Shown: positions 24,008-35,168 of the stretch, piece after piece
How positions within the stretch are numbered: position 1 is the first letter of the stretch
Layout: each line of letters opens with the position of its first letter
Assembly (NCBI RefSeq): GCF_022458985.1
Contig: NC_061774.1
Span: 11,212,616-11,276,615, forward strand
Reading direction: 5' to 3'
Origin: Mugil cephalus
Lineage: Eukaryota > Chordata > Actinopteri > Mugiliformes > Mugilidae
DNA length: 64,000 nt
Notes under the pieces: model-generated
Seen by the model: the letters and a program-made list of their open reading frames with translations, nothing else
What the model was told of the DNA's origin: nothing
The model's database searches: none
Translations under genes and position numbers: made by a program

Positions 24008-24780
24008 TCAGTGTTATGGTCTCCGGACCAGTTCAATGTTCTCTGTTCGTCCTCCGGACATAGGGACACACAAACATGTTTTAATGTTTTAACTGATTGA
24101 TTGATTGTTAAGTGCTAAAATGTGAATGAAAAGTAAAAAATGTGCATGTAAAAAATGAAATGACTTTTTTGTTTGAACAAAATATATCATCTCTAACCAA
24201 AATGAGAGAAATGTCTTTAATTTATTGCAAAAACTCATTGATTTTAATTGGGGTCATTTTTGACACCACTTGTGAAAGAGTGGGGTAGTGATACAAAAAC
24301 TGTAATTTTTTTTAAATTAATGAAAAAATAAATAAAAATGCAAATGGCCTTATGTCACAAACATGTTTTATGAGGAATATCTGGAATATGAAAATATTAC
24401 AACCCTTTGTTTTAAAGATTTTGAAGAATAACAAACCAGTTAATTGCAAAAACGCACTGAAACCCACTCGCGGAAGAGTGTAGGTATCGGTAGGTTGTGC
24501 ATCCAAGGGTCAAATGTAAAGGTATGTGTGTTTATGGCAGTTGCACGGCCACCCTGCTGTTGCACATGTTTGAAATTTGAAGATGTATTATTTGAATATC
24601 TTAATATTGAAGGCAGAATGATAATAATGATGTATATTTATAAACAAGACTAAGCCGAGCTTAATATGGGATGCACATCGTAGGGGATCCCTACCTAATG
24701 TCTACATCACTTTGGGGTGCTTGGCTTGAAAAAACATTGAAGACCCCTGTTCTAAATGGCTTTGTTTTTGTCTGAACTAG

Positions 24781-24865
24781 CTCAACTGGACGATGAGCTT
24801 CGGAAAGTTTTGAAAGTACGGAGGGAAAGTTTCTACACTGCTTCTGATGAGGAGGACGGGTCTCG
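24781..24865 (+). CDS. Isolated coding-like exon of an unidentified plus-strand gene
   Basis: A good acceptor (tctgaactag|CT) and donor (TCTCG|gtatgtg) bound 85 nt. These are fully open as QLDDELRKVLKVRRESFYTA plus SDEEDGSR, flanked by 2 nt at each side, so the exon is internally phase-consistent. The charged composition and a Ser-Phe-Tyr-Thr-Ala-Ser-Asp-Glu-Glu motif look like a genuine cytosolic protein, but the family was not recognised. Its other exons would lie upstream in the corrupted block and piggyBac-bearing intron, and downstream before the ankrd13d 3' end. A chance ORF cannot be excluded. Confidence 0.4.
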
Positions 24866-26220
24866 GTATGTGAATCACAAATCCCTCAGATCAGCGGACT
24901 ACAACCACAACAGGAGACCTATTGATTGACAAAGTTAAATAAATAATAAATAAATAATTTAAATAAGAAAAAAATAAATATAAAACCCTGTGAGAGACTC
25001 TAAGAAAGGAGATCATATTAGAACTACATGATGCGGAGGTTTCTGCTTTATTGCTGCCCTGGACACAGAGCATGCTGCTCGGAGTGATGTTGCTCGAGAC
25101 TGTCTTGTATTCACTAACACTCAGTTCTGTCAAAAACTTTGTGACCCGAGGATGCATCAAAAATAACTACAGGCGATCCTTTAAGCAACAGGAAAGTCTT
25201 TTCTAAACATCTCCGCACTCGGATACGTCAGCGGTAAGTTTGAAGCGTCTGGCGCTGCTGAGGAAAAGTTTCAGAAGTCCCGTTTTGAAATATTTCACTC
25301 GACAGTTGAGAGCTGTGATGCTGTGATGGAAACATCAAGTGTATAGTCTTGAATATCTGTAACAGATTTGATGAATTTGAACATGGCCAGACTCCCGCCT
25401 GACTCTCACACTCCATCACAACATGAACTCCTTCACCACTTTCTGAATGATGGACTGTTTACACACCACTGCTTTAAGCTTGATCGTGTTACGCTGTAAA
25501 GAGCTTCTTGTGTTGAATATGTATCGATTCGTGATTAAATTTCCTGGAGAAAAAAGAAATGTGTCCAAAGATGAGACGGGGACTGAGGCACTGCCAAAAC
25601 TATATCTTGTCACAGCGGACCAAGTCTGCTAGGTTTTCCAGTTTTCACACAGTATTTGTGATCATTGCTCATTACTGCACATATCATGGAAGCTTCTTCT
25701 TTTCATAACAGTGTGATGCCACTGTAAACTCTAAAAACATTTGTACAGAATAAAACACAAACAAGGATGATCATTACTCTTTATTTTTCCACACTTAGGA
25801 GTAAGCCAACATAAATGTTATAATCATATTTTTATAAGTTATTTCGTTAAGATTGTATTTTCTTATTCTTCATCATTATAATGGATTATGTTATAGGTTT
25901 AAGGATCATTTGTCACTCAATAAAGACAGCAAGACTGTGAAAAATATTCATTAAAAAAAGAAAAACAAAGACTTTCCCTTTTGTCTCCCTCTTTTACTGT
26001 TTCAGCGTACCTGTTTCTACCTCTTTCTCTTTCCCGCCAGCTTCACGTTTCCTATATTCAGGTCCTTTTACACTCTGTTGTAGCAGCCTTTGTGTGAGAA
26101 AGACAAATAAAATATCTGTAATAACTTAGCATCTCCAGGATTTAAAAAATAAAACAGAATAAATTAAGATGATTGTTCCCCGATGAAGACCCGCCTCCGC
26201 TGCTCCTGCTTAGTGTTACA
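24866..26220. other. Intergenic region with probable ankrd13d 3' UTR
   Basis: No supported coding exon was found. A minus-strand AATAAA (tttatt at 25780-25785) lies about 440 bp downstream of the ankrd13d stop and is a plausible poly(A) signal. A plus-strand AATAAA near 25919 could serve a convergent plus-strand gene. Confidence 0.4.
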
Positions 26221-29200
26221 TTACTTCTCGGTGAGCGACAGCTGCAGGATCCTCTCCAGCTCCTCCTCTTCCTCCTTCTGCTTCCTGTGGCCCAATCAGA
26301 AACAAAGCTCATTGGCCCAAACAATGACATAGTTTCACATATCATAGTTTTACAATGCCCGGTATTTCCAGGAATGTGTTGTCTTAGTTTTATGCCTGGG
26401 CGGTTATATGGGATCATCTGACCGTTTGTTGTACATGGATATGGGATGTTTACTTCTTTATCTGACACAGTGGTCCCTCCTCACTGAGTGACCTTATTAA
26501 GACTCTCCAGATGTAGCCAGAAAATACTAAAAATACTTTGACAGCAGAACTATACAATGATCAAGCATAACATTATGACCACCTTCCTAATACTGTGTAG
26601 TAGTAGACTCATCAGAGAGTGATGGGTGAAGGTGTCCTGTGGTGTCTGAAAACATAATGACGTTAGTGGGTTTGAGGAGAGGGGCCTCTATGGATCATCC
26701 CACAGATTCTACATCAGTTTGAGATCTAGTGAATTTGGAGGCCTTGTGTTCTTTTTCATTATTTTTTAGCTGTTCCTCAACTGTTTTTGTGTGTGTATCA
26801 GGCTGCATCCTGCTGGGGATGACTGCACCCATCAAGGAGTGTCATTGCTATGGGGTGGGGGTGTTTGGTCTGATCTAGGTGCGTGGTGAATGTCCATGTA
26901 ACATCCAAAAGTTTCTCAGCAGAACACTGATGGTCGATGTTATTTACTTCTCCTGTCTGTGGTCATAATGTTATGCCTGGTCGCTTTAAGTCAACATTAA
27001 CACCAGCAGAAATGAAACCCCAGCAGCTAAAAAGCCGATGCAGTTGGTTGTTAGTACATGAACATCTGGCCACAGCGACACACTGAGGTGACTGATGCCA
27101 AGGAAGCTGAAAATTACCCCAAAAAAAATAAACATGATGGTGGTCACAGGTATAGGACTTTATTAAATAGAAAGCTAAAAAAAATACGTGCTGTAAAGCT
27201 AAAATGGCCTACCACTAGGCACCGGCATCTCAACAGATGAGATCCACCAACTTCCTGACCTCGAAACGAGGCTGTAACATCAGTATTTGCGCTATTTCCT
27301 CTTGCCCTCTGAGTTTCATCCTTATCTGCTCAGTGAAGACTCCCTAGAGCAGATGCTAATGGATAGCATGCTAACACAGCTTTACACTGAATTTGCATGT
27401 TGTAGTTTGTCCGTTCCAGTTCTTTGACCCACATATAGACCAGATAAATAATGGGGGAAACTAATAATAATACAGGGTTCATTTCAAATTACAATCTGTT
27501 CAAGCCACTGAAGCTAAATCATACACAAAATTATGTGCGCAGAGTAATGGCTGACAAACTTCAGCCATTACTTCACTTCAGGTTTATCTTAGTGGTAAGA
27601 TTAGTAATTTTTAGACAAGGAGTCTTTGCTTCAGTACACAGGACCGGCTTCAGTGAACAGACAAAATAAAAATGATGATAGCAATGATGCTCTCCTGGGG
27701 GCAGATCCGGAGGAGAGTTCCCTCTAGCTACACAATTTCCCATTATTCATCCCCAGCCACAGATTAAAGGGTTGTTACTCAAATAACGGGAAGCAACACG
27801 TTCAGGTGACACCAACAGACACCCTACAGTCTCACAAAAAAAATCTCTCAATTTTTCTCAAAAAACCCTCAGGCCGCCTCCGGCAAATCAACGCACGCAT
27901 CCGCCCTCACCTGTCCATCTCCTCCTGCTCCCTGCACGACAGCTCCATGGCAATACGCAGCTGCTCATCGAAGCTCGATGCCACGCCGAAGTGTCCGGAC
28001 AGCCGCGGATCAGTCACCGCGCTGTAGGAGAGAGGGGAGTTGGCAGTGGGGTCTGACGGGGAGACGGAGGAGGGCTGGCTCGGGTCCGCCATGTCTTCTC
28101 CCTCTCTGCTGGCCAGCGAGATGGACAGGGACTCCTGGATCGCCCTGAGACAAGCACAGAAACGAGGATCTTAATCTGGAGTATGTTTAAAGAAAGGAGG
28201 GTTTCTTTACAGATAGTGTCACTGCTGGGCTTCATTAAGGGATAAACGAGAGAGCTTCTGTTCTCAAGAGAAGCCAGAAAGAAAAGACTAATCACTGAAC
28301 TCTATTTAGAGATGTTTAATTAAATTACTTCTCAAGCCAGAGGATTCCCTGATTAAAAAAAGATACGCAGAAGTGATTTAATGCAAACTCTGATTAAGCT
28401 TTTTCTTGTTCTTATCTCACGCTATTGACAATCAAAATGTGACTTAGCTATTTTTTTTTGCACTTTATTGATAGATAACCTAGTCTTCTCTCAAGTTTGA
28501 GCAGTCTGAATATATCTCCGAGGGTGAACTCACCTCTCCAGCTGAGAGTCTTCCTCATACAGTGGAGACGGAGGCACCGGGCGGCTGTTGGTCAGCGCCT
28601 CCCAGATGGTCACCTAAAAGCACAGGGGCTGACTGGTTTTAGATGTAAGGGAAACCTATATAGGGGCTTTTAAATTATTCACTGTGGCATGAATTTTACA
28701 TGCGTGTGGAGACAACATGCGCCAAAAACACATCCACAACGAAAGCAAATGGTCGGCGACAACAGTATATTCCCTCAACGGGGGTCGTGGATGTTTTTAA
28801 TGAACAACAAAAGTGAGACTGATCATCTTTTACGCGTGTCAAAATATGATGTGAGGCGCAAAAAAAAAATGAAGGGGGTGGGGAGGACGGGAAAGACAAA
28901 CCGATTTTGAAAAAGGGAAAGAAACGATGACAGAGTAAAAATGAAACGCGATGCCAGCGTGTCAGGAGAAATTCGATCGTGAGTCTGATTTCCGACACAA
29001 ACTGAAGTGTTTTAATCTTTGCCCGAGACTGATTATCCACTAGGCTTGGCTCGTACCTGGTCGCTCTCTGTGCCAGCATCCAGAAGGCTCTGCTGGATGG
29101 CGAACTGCAGCAGGTTGTCATCCTCATCCCTCATCGGCTCGCTGCGACCCGGGCCGAGCGTGGTGTAGTCCGGGGGGGGCTCAAACACTGAGGGGTCCAC

Positions 29201-29408
29201 CTCACAGTGGAAGGGGGGGGTAGCCTGACCTGAGGAAAAAATGAGCCGCATTATAATAAGGCATTATTGTGCATTTTGTAGAAAACCTCGTCCCTAGGTA
29301 TGAGATTTTTAGATTTCTACTCATCGGAGGTCAGTGTGAGGAGCCAGAAACTGGAGGACGTTGGACTTCTTTGTCATTAAAACATATCGTGTTCAGGTAA
29401 ATGATTTT

Positions 29409-29441
<33 letters not shown>

Positions 29442-32400
29442 GAGTCAGTTGTTACCAGCTTCTTCGGAGCTCTCTGGTTTGTGTACCGTCACCGAGCTGA
29501 CCGGCTCGTCGCAGCCGCACAGGTTGCTGAACGTCACTCTGGCATTCAACACGTGAAACAGGGGAATCTCTGAGAGACAGAGAGGAAGTTCAGAGATGCT
29601 GTGGACTAATAAACTGTCAGCCAATATCTGAGTGACGCTTCAGAGACATCACACATGTTCAAAGCTGCTAGTTCAATGGTGTGACGGTGTATAAACATTA
29701 GTATAAACCAGGCACAAAGATGTCTCCAGATTAAATCTCTGGTCAAGTTATTTCAGTTCTACAATGAGCAAAGCAGGAGAACAAGTCTAGTCCAGACTTA
29801 TAGATACAGACCAACAATCCTTAAGCTGATGGGGACACATTGTTTAGTTAAATATAGTTTCCCATGTCTTATCCAAAGAGGGCCATCTCACCTATCTTGA
29901 CAGGGAAGCCTGGTGGCAGGCGCAGGGTGATGAAGTCACGTAGCTTGGCAAAGTGGGCGTTGGAGATGGCCATGAGGTCTATGATGGGTGTGACCTGCTC
30001 GGCCAGGGACAGAGGATGAGCCTCACTCAGCCACAGCGTCGCTTTAAACCTGGAAGAGGAGAAAGAACACATTGCACAACTCTCTTCTTGACCCAAATTT
30101 TCTAAAATCCTCCGTGTCCATCGAATGCTGTCACAGACGAGGCTGGACAAGGCCCTGCCTGTACTGTACCTCTGCACTTTGCTCGTCAGCTCTATGGGAC
30201 GTCCGATGTCTCGGCCGTTCAGGTTGAACTCGGGGTCGAAGTATTCCTCAGCTGTGATGGCTGTGGGGTTGTGAGGACTGGCACACTGGGACACGTTGCT
30301 CTGAAAGGAACACGAAGGGAGAGTTTTACGTAACGATGTTCATCAAGGGAGGCTGCAGGTGGCGTGGGCGGAGTGTGTGGACGTGATGCCCCGTGGAGAT
30401 TTTTACCCCGTTGTGAGCTGTATGTTGTTCGGCGATCCCCAGGAAAGACTGCAGAGGAGTCTTTGAGCCTGAGAGGAAAGAAGAAACAGAGATCATCCCC
30501 ATTTATTCATTTTACTCAATATGGTCTGATTGGGGAGAGCAGAAGGTATAACAGCTTTTCTTAACACAACAGCCCTTTTCTTAACAACATTGTAATACAC
30601 TAAAGACTAGTGGGCCATTTTATGTGCTGTAATTTTCCAGCCCAATGATGATGATTGTGAGACGTTACGCCCTGGTTTCTCCAAACAGTTAAAGTACACA
30701 TTGTAGACTTTCAACGCGGGCGTAGATGTGTTCACCTTTGCTTCTTGACTTGTCCTGGTCTGACAGATGCTCTGTCCTTGACCGCGTTACTAGCTCCACA
30801 TTGGTAGCACTGTAAACCTGGACATAACAACACATAAAGGAAAAACACACGACTTTAACTTCAGCGTTGCAAAAAAAAGCAGCAAACAGCATTTTATCAG
30901 GGATATATCACTCTCACTGTGTGATTAAAAAAACAACAACCTTGTAGCCCTAAAATATTTATGTCCAAAAACATTGTGAAACACTAAAGCAAACATATTG
31001 TTTCTTTCATACATTTGGCTAAAATGCATTCTGTTTTCAGAGGAGCGAGGCCGGCTCTGCGGGGTTGCTTACCTTGGCTTCATACCCACTGACGACCTCA
31101 CTCTTCTCAGAACGCCAGCCCCAGATCCCAGATTTATTCCTAAAAAGCAAAGAGAAACACTAAGTGGTCCATCCATGCGCAGATGTTTTGGAAACATAAT
31201 GTGTTGAAATACTTATGAGCGAGTTAGCAATGAATCATAACATTATCAAGTGAATAACACTGATGAAACCTGTCCAGTGCTGCAAGAGCATACCATGGGC
31301 TCATGAGGATCAGAACTGCCCCATGGCGCACTACATCACTACATTTAACAAGATAATCAATGTTATTCACTTGTCTGGCAGGCTGATCAGTGTATCTATA
31401 ACTTGCAGCCACAAATAAATAAAGTGTAATATGTCCAATAAGTGCTTGTTACCGCTCAAAGGCGATGTTGCGTGTGTTGAGGTGCGTGGAGACGATGGGC
31501 GACGTGAGCCTCTGGGCCGTGTTTTCTTGCGATGGCTGCATGGCTGCCAGGAGGGAGGGCGCATCACGAGGGGACAACACAAGCGGCTCTGTGTACACCA
31601 CCTGCTTCTCATGGTCCACCTCCATAACCACTGCCCCGTCATCTAAGAGGAGAAGGACAGGGAGGACAAACAGGTTAACCGGGATCATCCTGGGACGTAT
31701 GAACCTCAGTCGGGCATGTAAATGGGGATAATACTGACTGACTAAAAGCCATCAAATGCTTCATTATGTGGTTATTTAAGCCTCCAGCAGAGATGTGTTT
31801 CTGATAGCAGGTCTAAGTCAGGAGAAATCTGCATGTCAAGGTGCAAACATCCGGGTTGTACAAATTGATGCTGGCATCAGGAGCATGCGGCACACACACA
31901 CCTCCTCCCTTGAAAATGTAGCTACGTCGTCCTTTCAGCCAAGTCATGTGTTCGAAGCCTAGAAGGGTAGTGTCCACACGGAGGCACGAGCCGCTCTTCC
32001 ACACCCGGTAAATGTCGCTGGGGCAAACTTTTGACACCAAAGGCACTGAGGGGAGAGTTTAGGAAGAGGAGAGGTATTTTAGAAACAAGCAATCCAGACA
32101 CAAGGAGTAGTCCTGTCGAACAGGGTACACATAAAACCTTATGGAGACCCTCAGTCATTTGCTGTGTATTACATTTCGAAATCATCCCCACCTCTCCTTT
32201 CTCGTGTTTGGGTCGGTTTGGACTGAACAGTCACTTTTCTCTCATGGTCCACTGAGCAACATATGCTGTTGTGGGAGCTGTCCAGCTACCGTGGTGCTGA
32301 AACTGACCTCTGTGAAAACACATTAATGAAACAAACTCACCCCAACTGGTGAACTCCCACTTCATCTCCACATAGAAGTCCCGTGCCTGGAAGAGACAGA

Positions 32401-33097
32401 GAAACCTTTTTTTTTTTGGTACTTCAACAAAGGCAAAGACCTACCAAGAAGGACACCTTACGACAAATCCACAACAGCTCATTGACGAACAGTTGAGGAT
32501 TTGTTTCTCAGTTCAGCAGCTCAGATGTTAGAACCAGAGGCTTACAGTTCCCAATCATATGGTTATACCTGTCTTAGTTTGCTGAGCAGCTCTGGGATTC
32601 CTGCCAGTCTCTCTGTGGCCCGCTTGAAGTCTCTGTACTGGAGCACCAGCTGCACTAGCTCAGGGTCTCCGGTGCTCACCGCCTCCTGCAAGACTGAAAC
32701 ATACATCCACATTTAGTGACACCTCGGCAGGGGTTCGGCACGAAGCTGAGAGCCAACAGCAGACCACTCACTGGTCCAGCCTTGTCCATTGCAGTGTGTC
32801 GGGTCTGCAGTGTGTCTGAGCAGCACTCGGGTCGACTCCAGGTGGCCCAGACACACGGCCAGCTCCAGCGGGGTGCGCCCCCTCGGATCCAAGCGCTCCG
32901 CATCCTGCTGCGGAACCATGTACACAATCGGGCATCAGCGCAATGCAGTGCGACACAGCAAAATGCATCCGTTATAAGACCCCGACCGACCTCCAGCCTC
33001 CGCACTCGCTCACCTCTTTCTTCTGCAGCTCTCGATCTAGTTCCAGGTACTGATTGTTCCACACCAGTAAATGCAAAGGGAACGCTTCCAGGGCCAT
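26221..33097 (-). CDS. ankrd13d: ankrd13d: ankyrin-repeat, ubiquitin-interacting-motif endocytic adaptor
   Basis: Complete gene, 16 exons, 1890 nt, 629 aa. Exons: 33014-33097, 32772-32907, 32569-32693, 32341-32386, 31902-32045, 31453-31642, 31073-31139, 30736-30817, 30407-30468, 30170-30300, 29892-30049, 29456-29569, 29057-29229, 28534-28613, 27911-28144, 26221-26284. Family members bind K63-linked ubiquitin chains on internalising receptors at the plasma membrane and endosomes. The order seen is [15 protein letters not shown] start, ankyrin repeats ([20 protein letters not shown], about residues 33-100), the GPCR-chaperone/ANKRD13 domain ([61 protein letters not shown]), then four UIMs ([47 protein letters not shown] at the C-terminus). 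Gly-Asp and Pro-Ser-rich linkers between UIMs favour the D paralogue over A/B/C. An in-frame upstream ATG at 33232 could add 45 residues, but 33097 matches the family start. Confidence 0.93.
26552..26984. mobile_element. Deleted Tc1-like element in ankrd13d intron 15
   Basis: The left end reads CAAGCATAACATTATGACCA and the right end is its inverse (GTGGTCATAATGTTATGCCT). These are the terminal inverted repeats of a very common fish Tc1-type element. The inside retains recognisable words of that element (GGTGTCCTGTGGTGTCTG; GGGGCCTCTATGGATC; GAGATCTAGTGAATTTGGAG), but most of the transposase is deleted. It cannot be autonomous. Confidence 0.7.
29413..29441. repeat. (GT)n microsatellite in ankrd13d intron
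   Basis: About 14 tandem GT units lie some 15 bp downstream (minus-strand sense) of the donor of exon 29456-29569. Confidence 0.9.
31229..31397. mobile_element. Short inverted-repeat element (Tc1-derived MITE) in ankrd13d intron 6
   Basis: The ends are mutual inverses (CATAACATTATCAAGTGAAT... and ...CAATGTTATTCACTTG, followed by GCTGATCAGTG). They share words with the subterminal region of the Tc1-like element at 26552-26984. The interior carries no coding sequence. It is best read as a miniature deletion derivative. Confidence 0.5.
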
Positions 33098-33720
33098 GGT
33101 CGCCGTCAGCCTCCAGATCTGTGCAGAGACCCCAGCACACCGAGCGTCCTCCTCCGATGATCTGCACAGCTGGCTAGCTATGTAGCTCCAACAGTGAACT
33201 GATAAACTCAGTTCACTGGAGAAACTTGACACTAACCGAGTCTATTCTAGTGGGCGACGTTAGGCAGCAAGTGAACTAGAATAATGTGCGTGCCTGTTTA
33301 AATTAGTGGGCTGAGTTAGCCTAGCCGAGCTAACTCAGCCCACTAATCTGATGTAGGTCCGCTCATTGTTCTCTGGTCTTTTTTTTTTTTTTTTTTTTTA
33401 CAATGATATTCCTGAACAAATGTGTAATCGCCGACTGATGAAGTTAGCTAGCCTCCCTCCTCTCTGCTGCTGCTGCCACCATCGCCCGTTTCTATCGCAG
33501 GGCTGCAACCGCCTGCCAAAATAAAGCGAGATAGATACGGCCTCTTCCCAGTTTCACATCCAGGTCACTCGAGTTGAAGGCATCTGAAAAGATGCGGACA
33601 GATTCCGCCGATAGCACCAAGTCCTAGCCGGCTAAGCACGTCCGCCAGTCCCCATACAAATCTGTGTATATTCCGGATGTGCTACAACGCGCATCAACAG
33701 CTGCAGCAGCGGTGTTTATT
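33098..33720 (-). promoter_or_regulatory. ankrd13d: ankrd13d 5' UTR and promoter region
   Basis: This short region separates the ankrd13d start from the 3' UTR of kdm2a. It contains CpG-rich patches, repeated TTAGC/GCTAGC words, a T homopolymer (33380-33399) and an 18-bp perfect inverted repeat (33302-33347). No ORF is supported apart from the in-frame ATG at 33232. The transcription start was not determined. Confidence 0.45.
33302..33347. repeat. Perfect 18-bp inverted repeat (hairpin) upstream of ankrd13d
   Basis: The left arm ATTAGTGGGCTGAGTTAG (33302-33319) is exactly complementary to the right arm CTAACTCAGCCCACTAAT (33330-33347), with a 10-base spacer. It lies about 205 bp upstream of the ankrd13d ATG, in the promoter or 5' UTR. 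It could form a DNA cruciform, a stable RNA hairpin if transcribed, or be the remains of a foldback element. Confidence 0.85.
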
Positions 33721-33863
33721 TATTTTGGTCCCACTTTATTTCCAGGTTACGGGCGGGATGCTGGGTGGAGCCAGGGTGGAGCGGATGTTTCCCATCACGG
33801 TGCAAAAAAGAAACTACGCTGTTAACAAAGAATACGACAGCTGCCCGTGGTAGGTTATCATTT

Positions 33864-35168
33864 TTTATTTTTTCTTAAAAAGTAACACAAATAACATAAG
33901 TGAAAAAAACGCTTCCGAAAATAATTACAATGCTACTGGATTCCCGCTTTGATAGTCTAAAAGAGGAAAAAAAAAGAAACACATTTACACAAAAGTATAT
34001 ATTTATACACTTATGTTCATTTGAAGGGGGTATGGCCAGGAGAGCAGTCTGGGAGGAGACCTTTAATACAGAGCCAGAAACCAGGGAACCAAGAAACGAG
34101 CAACACCCCGAAACAAAATGATACATCCCTACAATGAATTTGACAAGTGAAAAGTAGATAATCACATTTTTGTTTTAATTCCATGAAAAGAAAAGTCAAG
34201 TGTATCAAAGAAGGGTGGGGAGCGGTTTCATCGTGAAGTCTTTTTTGCTCTAACGTCATCTCTGTACAAAAACAAAGCAATAGGAGTTTGGAAATAATAG
34301 CACCTGAAGTCTAACAGTTGAAAATGCACCATTTGTCTGACACCTTTGTCCTTGGCTTATCCCCTACACTTAATGCAACCTGCCCTTTACTGGGGGTGAG
34401 GTCCGTAACCATGTTGATTGCCCACTCACAGTGTCTCATCCTCTTCTCACCGTCCAGGTATACTTCACAAGTATACCCCTGGACTACTGTTGCACTCTAT
34501 GAAGCTGAATGTACAGCTGGTAAACACTGCGGTTCACTTATTAGTCTTTCTCCTTTAGTCATCTTAAAAAAATATCAACGCATAGCTGCTGTGCGTGAAG
34601 CATAAGTCATCAAACAACGTAACACTTACTTTATGTCCAAAAAAACAAACAGCTTCTTTAAGCACTTACAAGTAGCAGAAATCAAGTAAGTTCAAATGGG
34701 TCATACGATAAATAAGATTTTTTGGGGGGGATCAGCCAAACAGAACGATGCAGTTATATCCCAAGGATAAAACTAACAGTCTTTGCTTTTCCTCGGTCTC
34801 AGAGCAGGAGCTTGTGATGGAAGACGAAACATGGCATCTGTCCAAAAAAAAAAAAAAAAAGTAAGAGTCGAGGACTTTGTTATCCACAGGTTGTGCAGTC
34901 TAATACAGCTAATTAATAGCTCCTGAGTCTCTTTTTTAGGTACACGGGGAAAAAAAATATATTGAAAAGATTGAGTGTTCCAGCAGTACCAACCCCCTTT
35001 CCCCAACACCACTTAAGTCGAGCAAGCCCTCCCGGTTTAGACCCCACCCCTTTTTGTCCTTGACACGGGTGCATGTCAGCTTCCCTGCCCCTCAGTGTCC
35101 GAGTCAAACTGATTCACATCAGCATCCTCTCTCCCTGCTTTTGCATCTCTGCGAGAGAAGGCAGGTGC
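33864..35168 (-). other. kdm2a: kdm2a 3' UTR with candidate poly(A) signal
   Basis: There is no coding exon after the kdm2a stop (TAA 35171-35169). A minus-strand AATAAA at 33864-33869, within a T-rich stretch, is a plausible polyadenylation signal. It would give a 3' UTR of about 1.3 kb that ends some 770 bp before the ankrd13d start. Confidence 0.4.

Larger units (their letters stand above)
23037..24509 (+). mobile_element. Non-autonomous piggyBac-like DNA transposon
   Basis: The left end starts CCCTGGATGCACAC directly after TTAA (23033-23036). The right end is its inverted counterpart (TGTGCATCCAAGGG, ending 24509) followed by TCAA, one base off TTAA. TTAA targets and CCY-type ends are hallmarks of piggyBac elements. 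Beyond the short tips, about 200 bp at each end form a long imperfect inverted repeat; the shared words include AAACATGTTT, TGGTTTGTTATTCTTCAAAA-like segments and GCAAATGGCC. The interior keeps only an N-terminal transposase remnant (see 23675-24007). At 1473 bp it is too short to encode a full transposase of this superfamily (normally about 550-600 aa). Confidence 0.75.

Noticed and set aside
32716..33177. 153-codon plus-strand frame
   Set aside because: Antisense shadow of ankrd13d exons 1-2.
33098..33232. N-terminal extension of ankrd13d from an in-frame ATG at 33232
   Set aside because: Family members start at the [17 protein letters not shown] position, and the extension has no conserved character. 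Kept only as a possibility.
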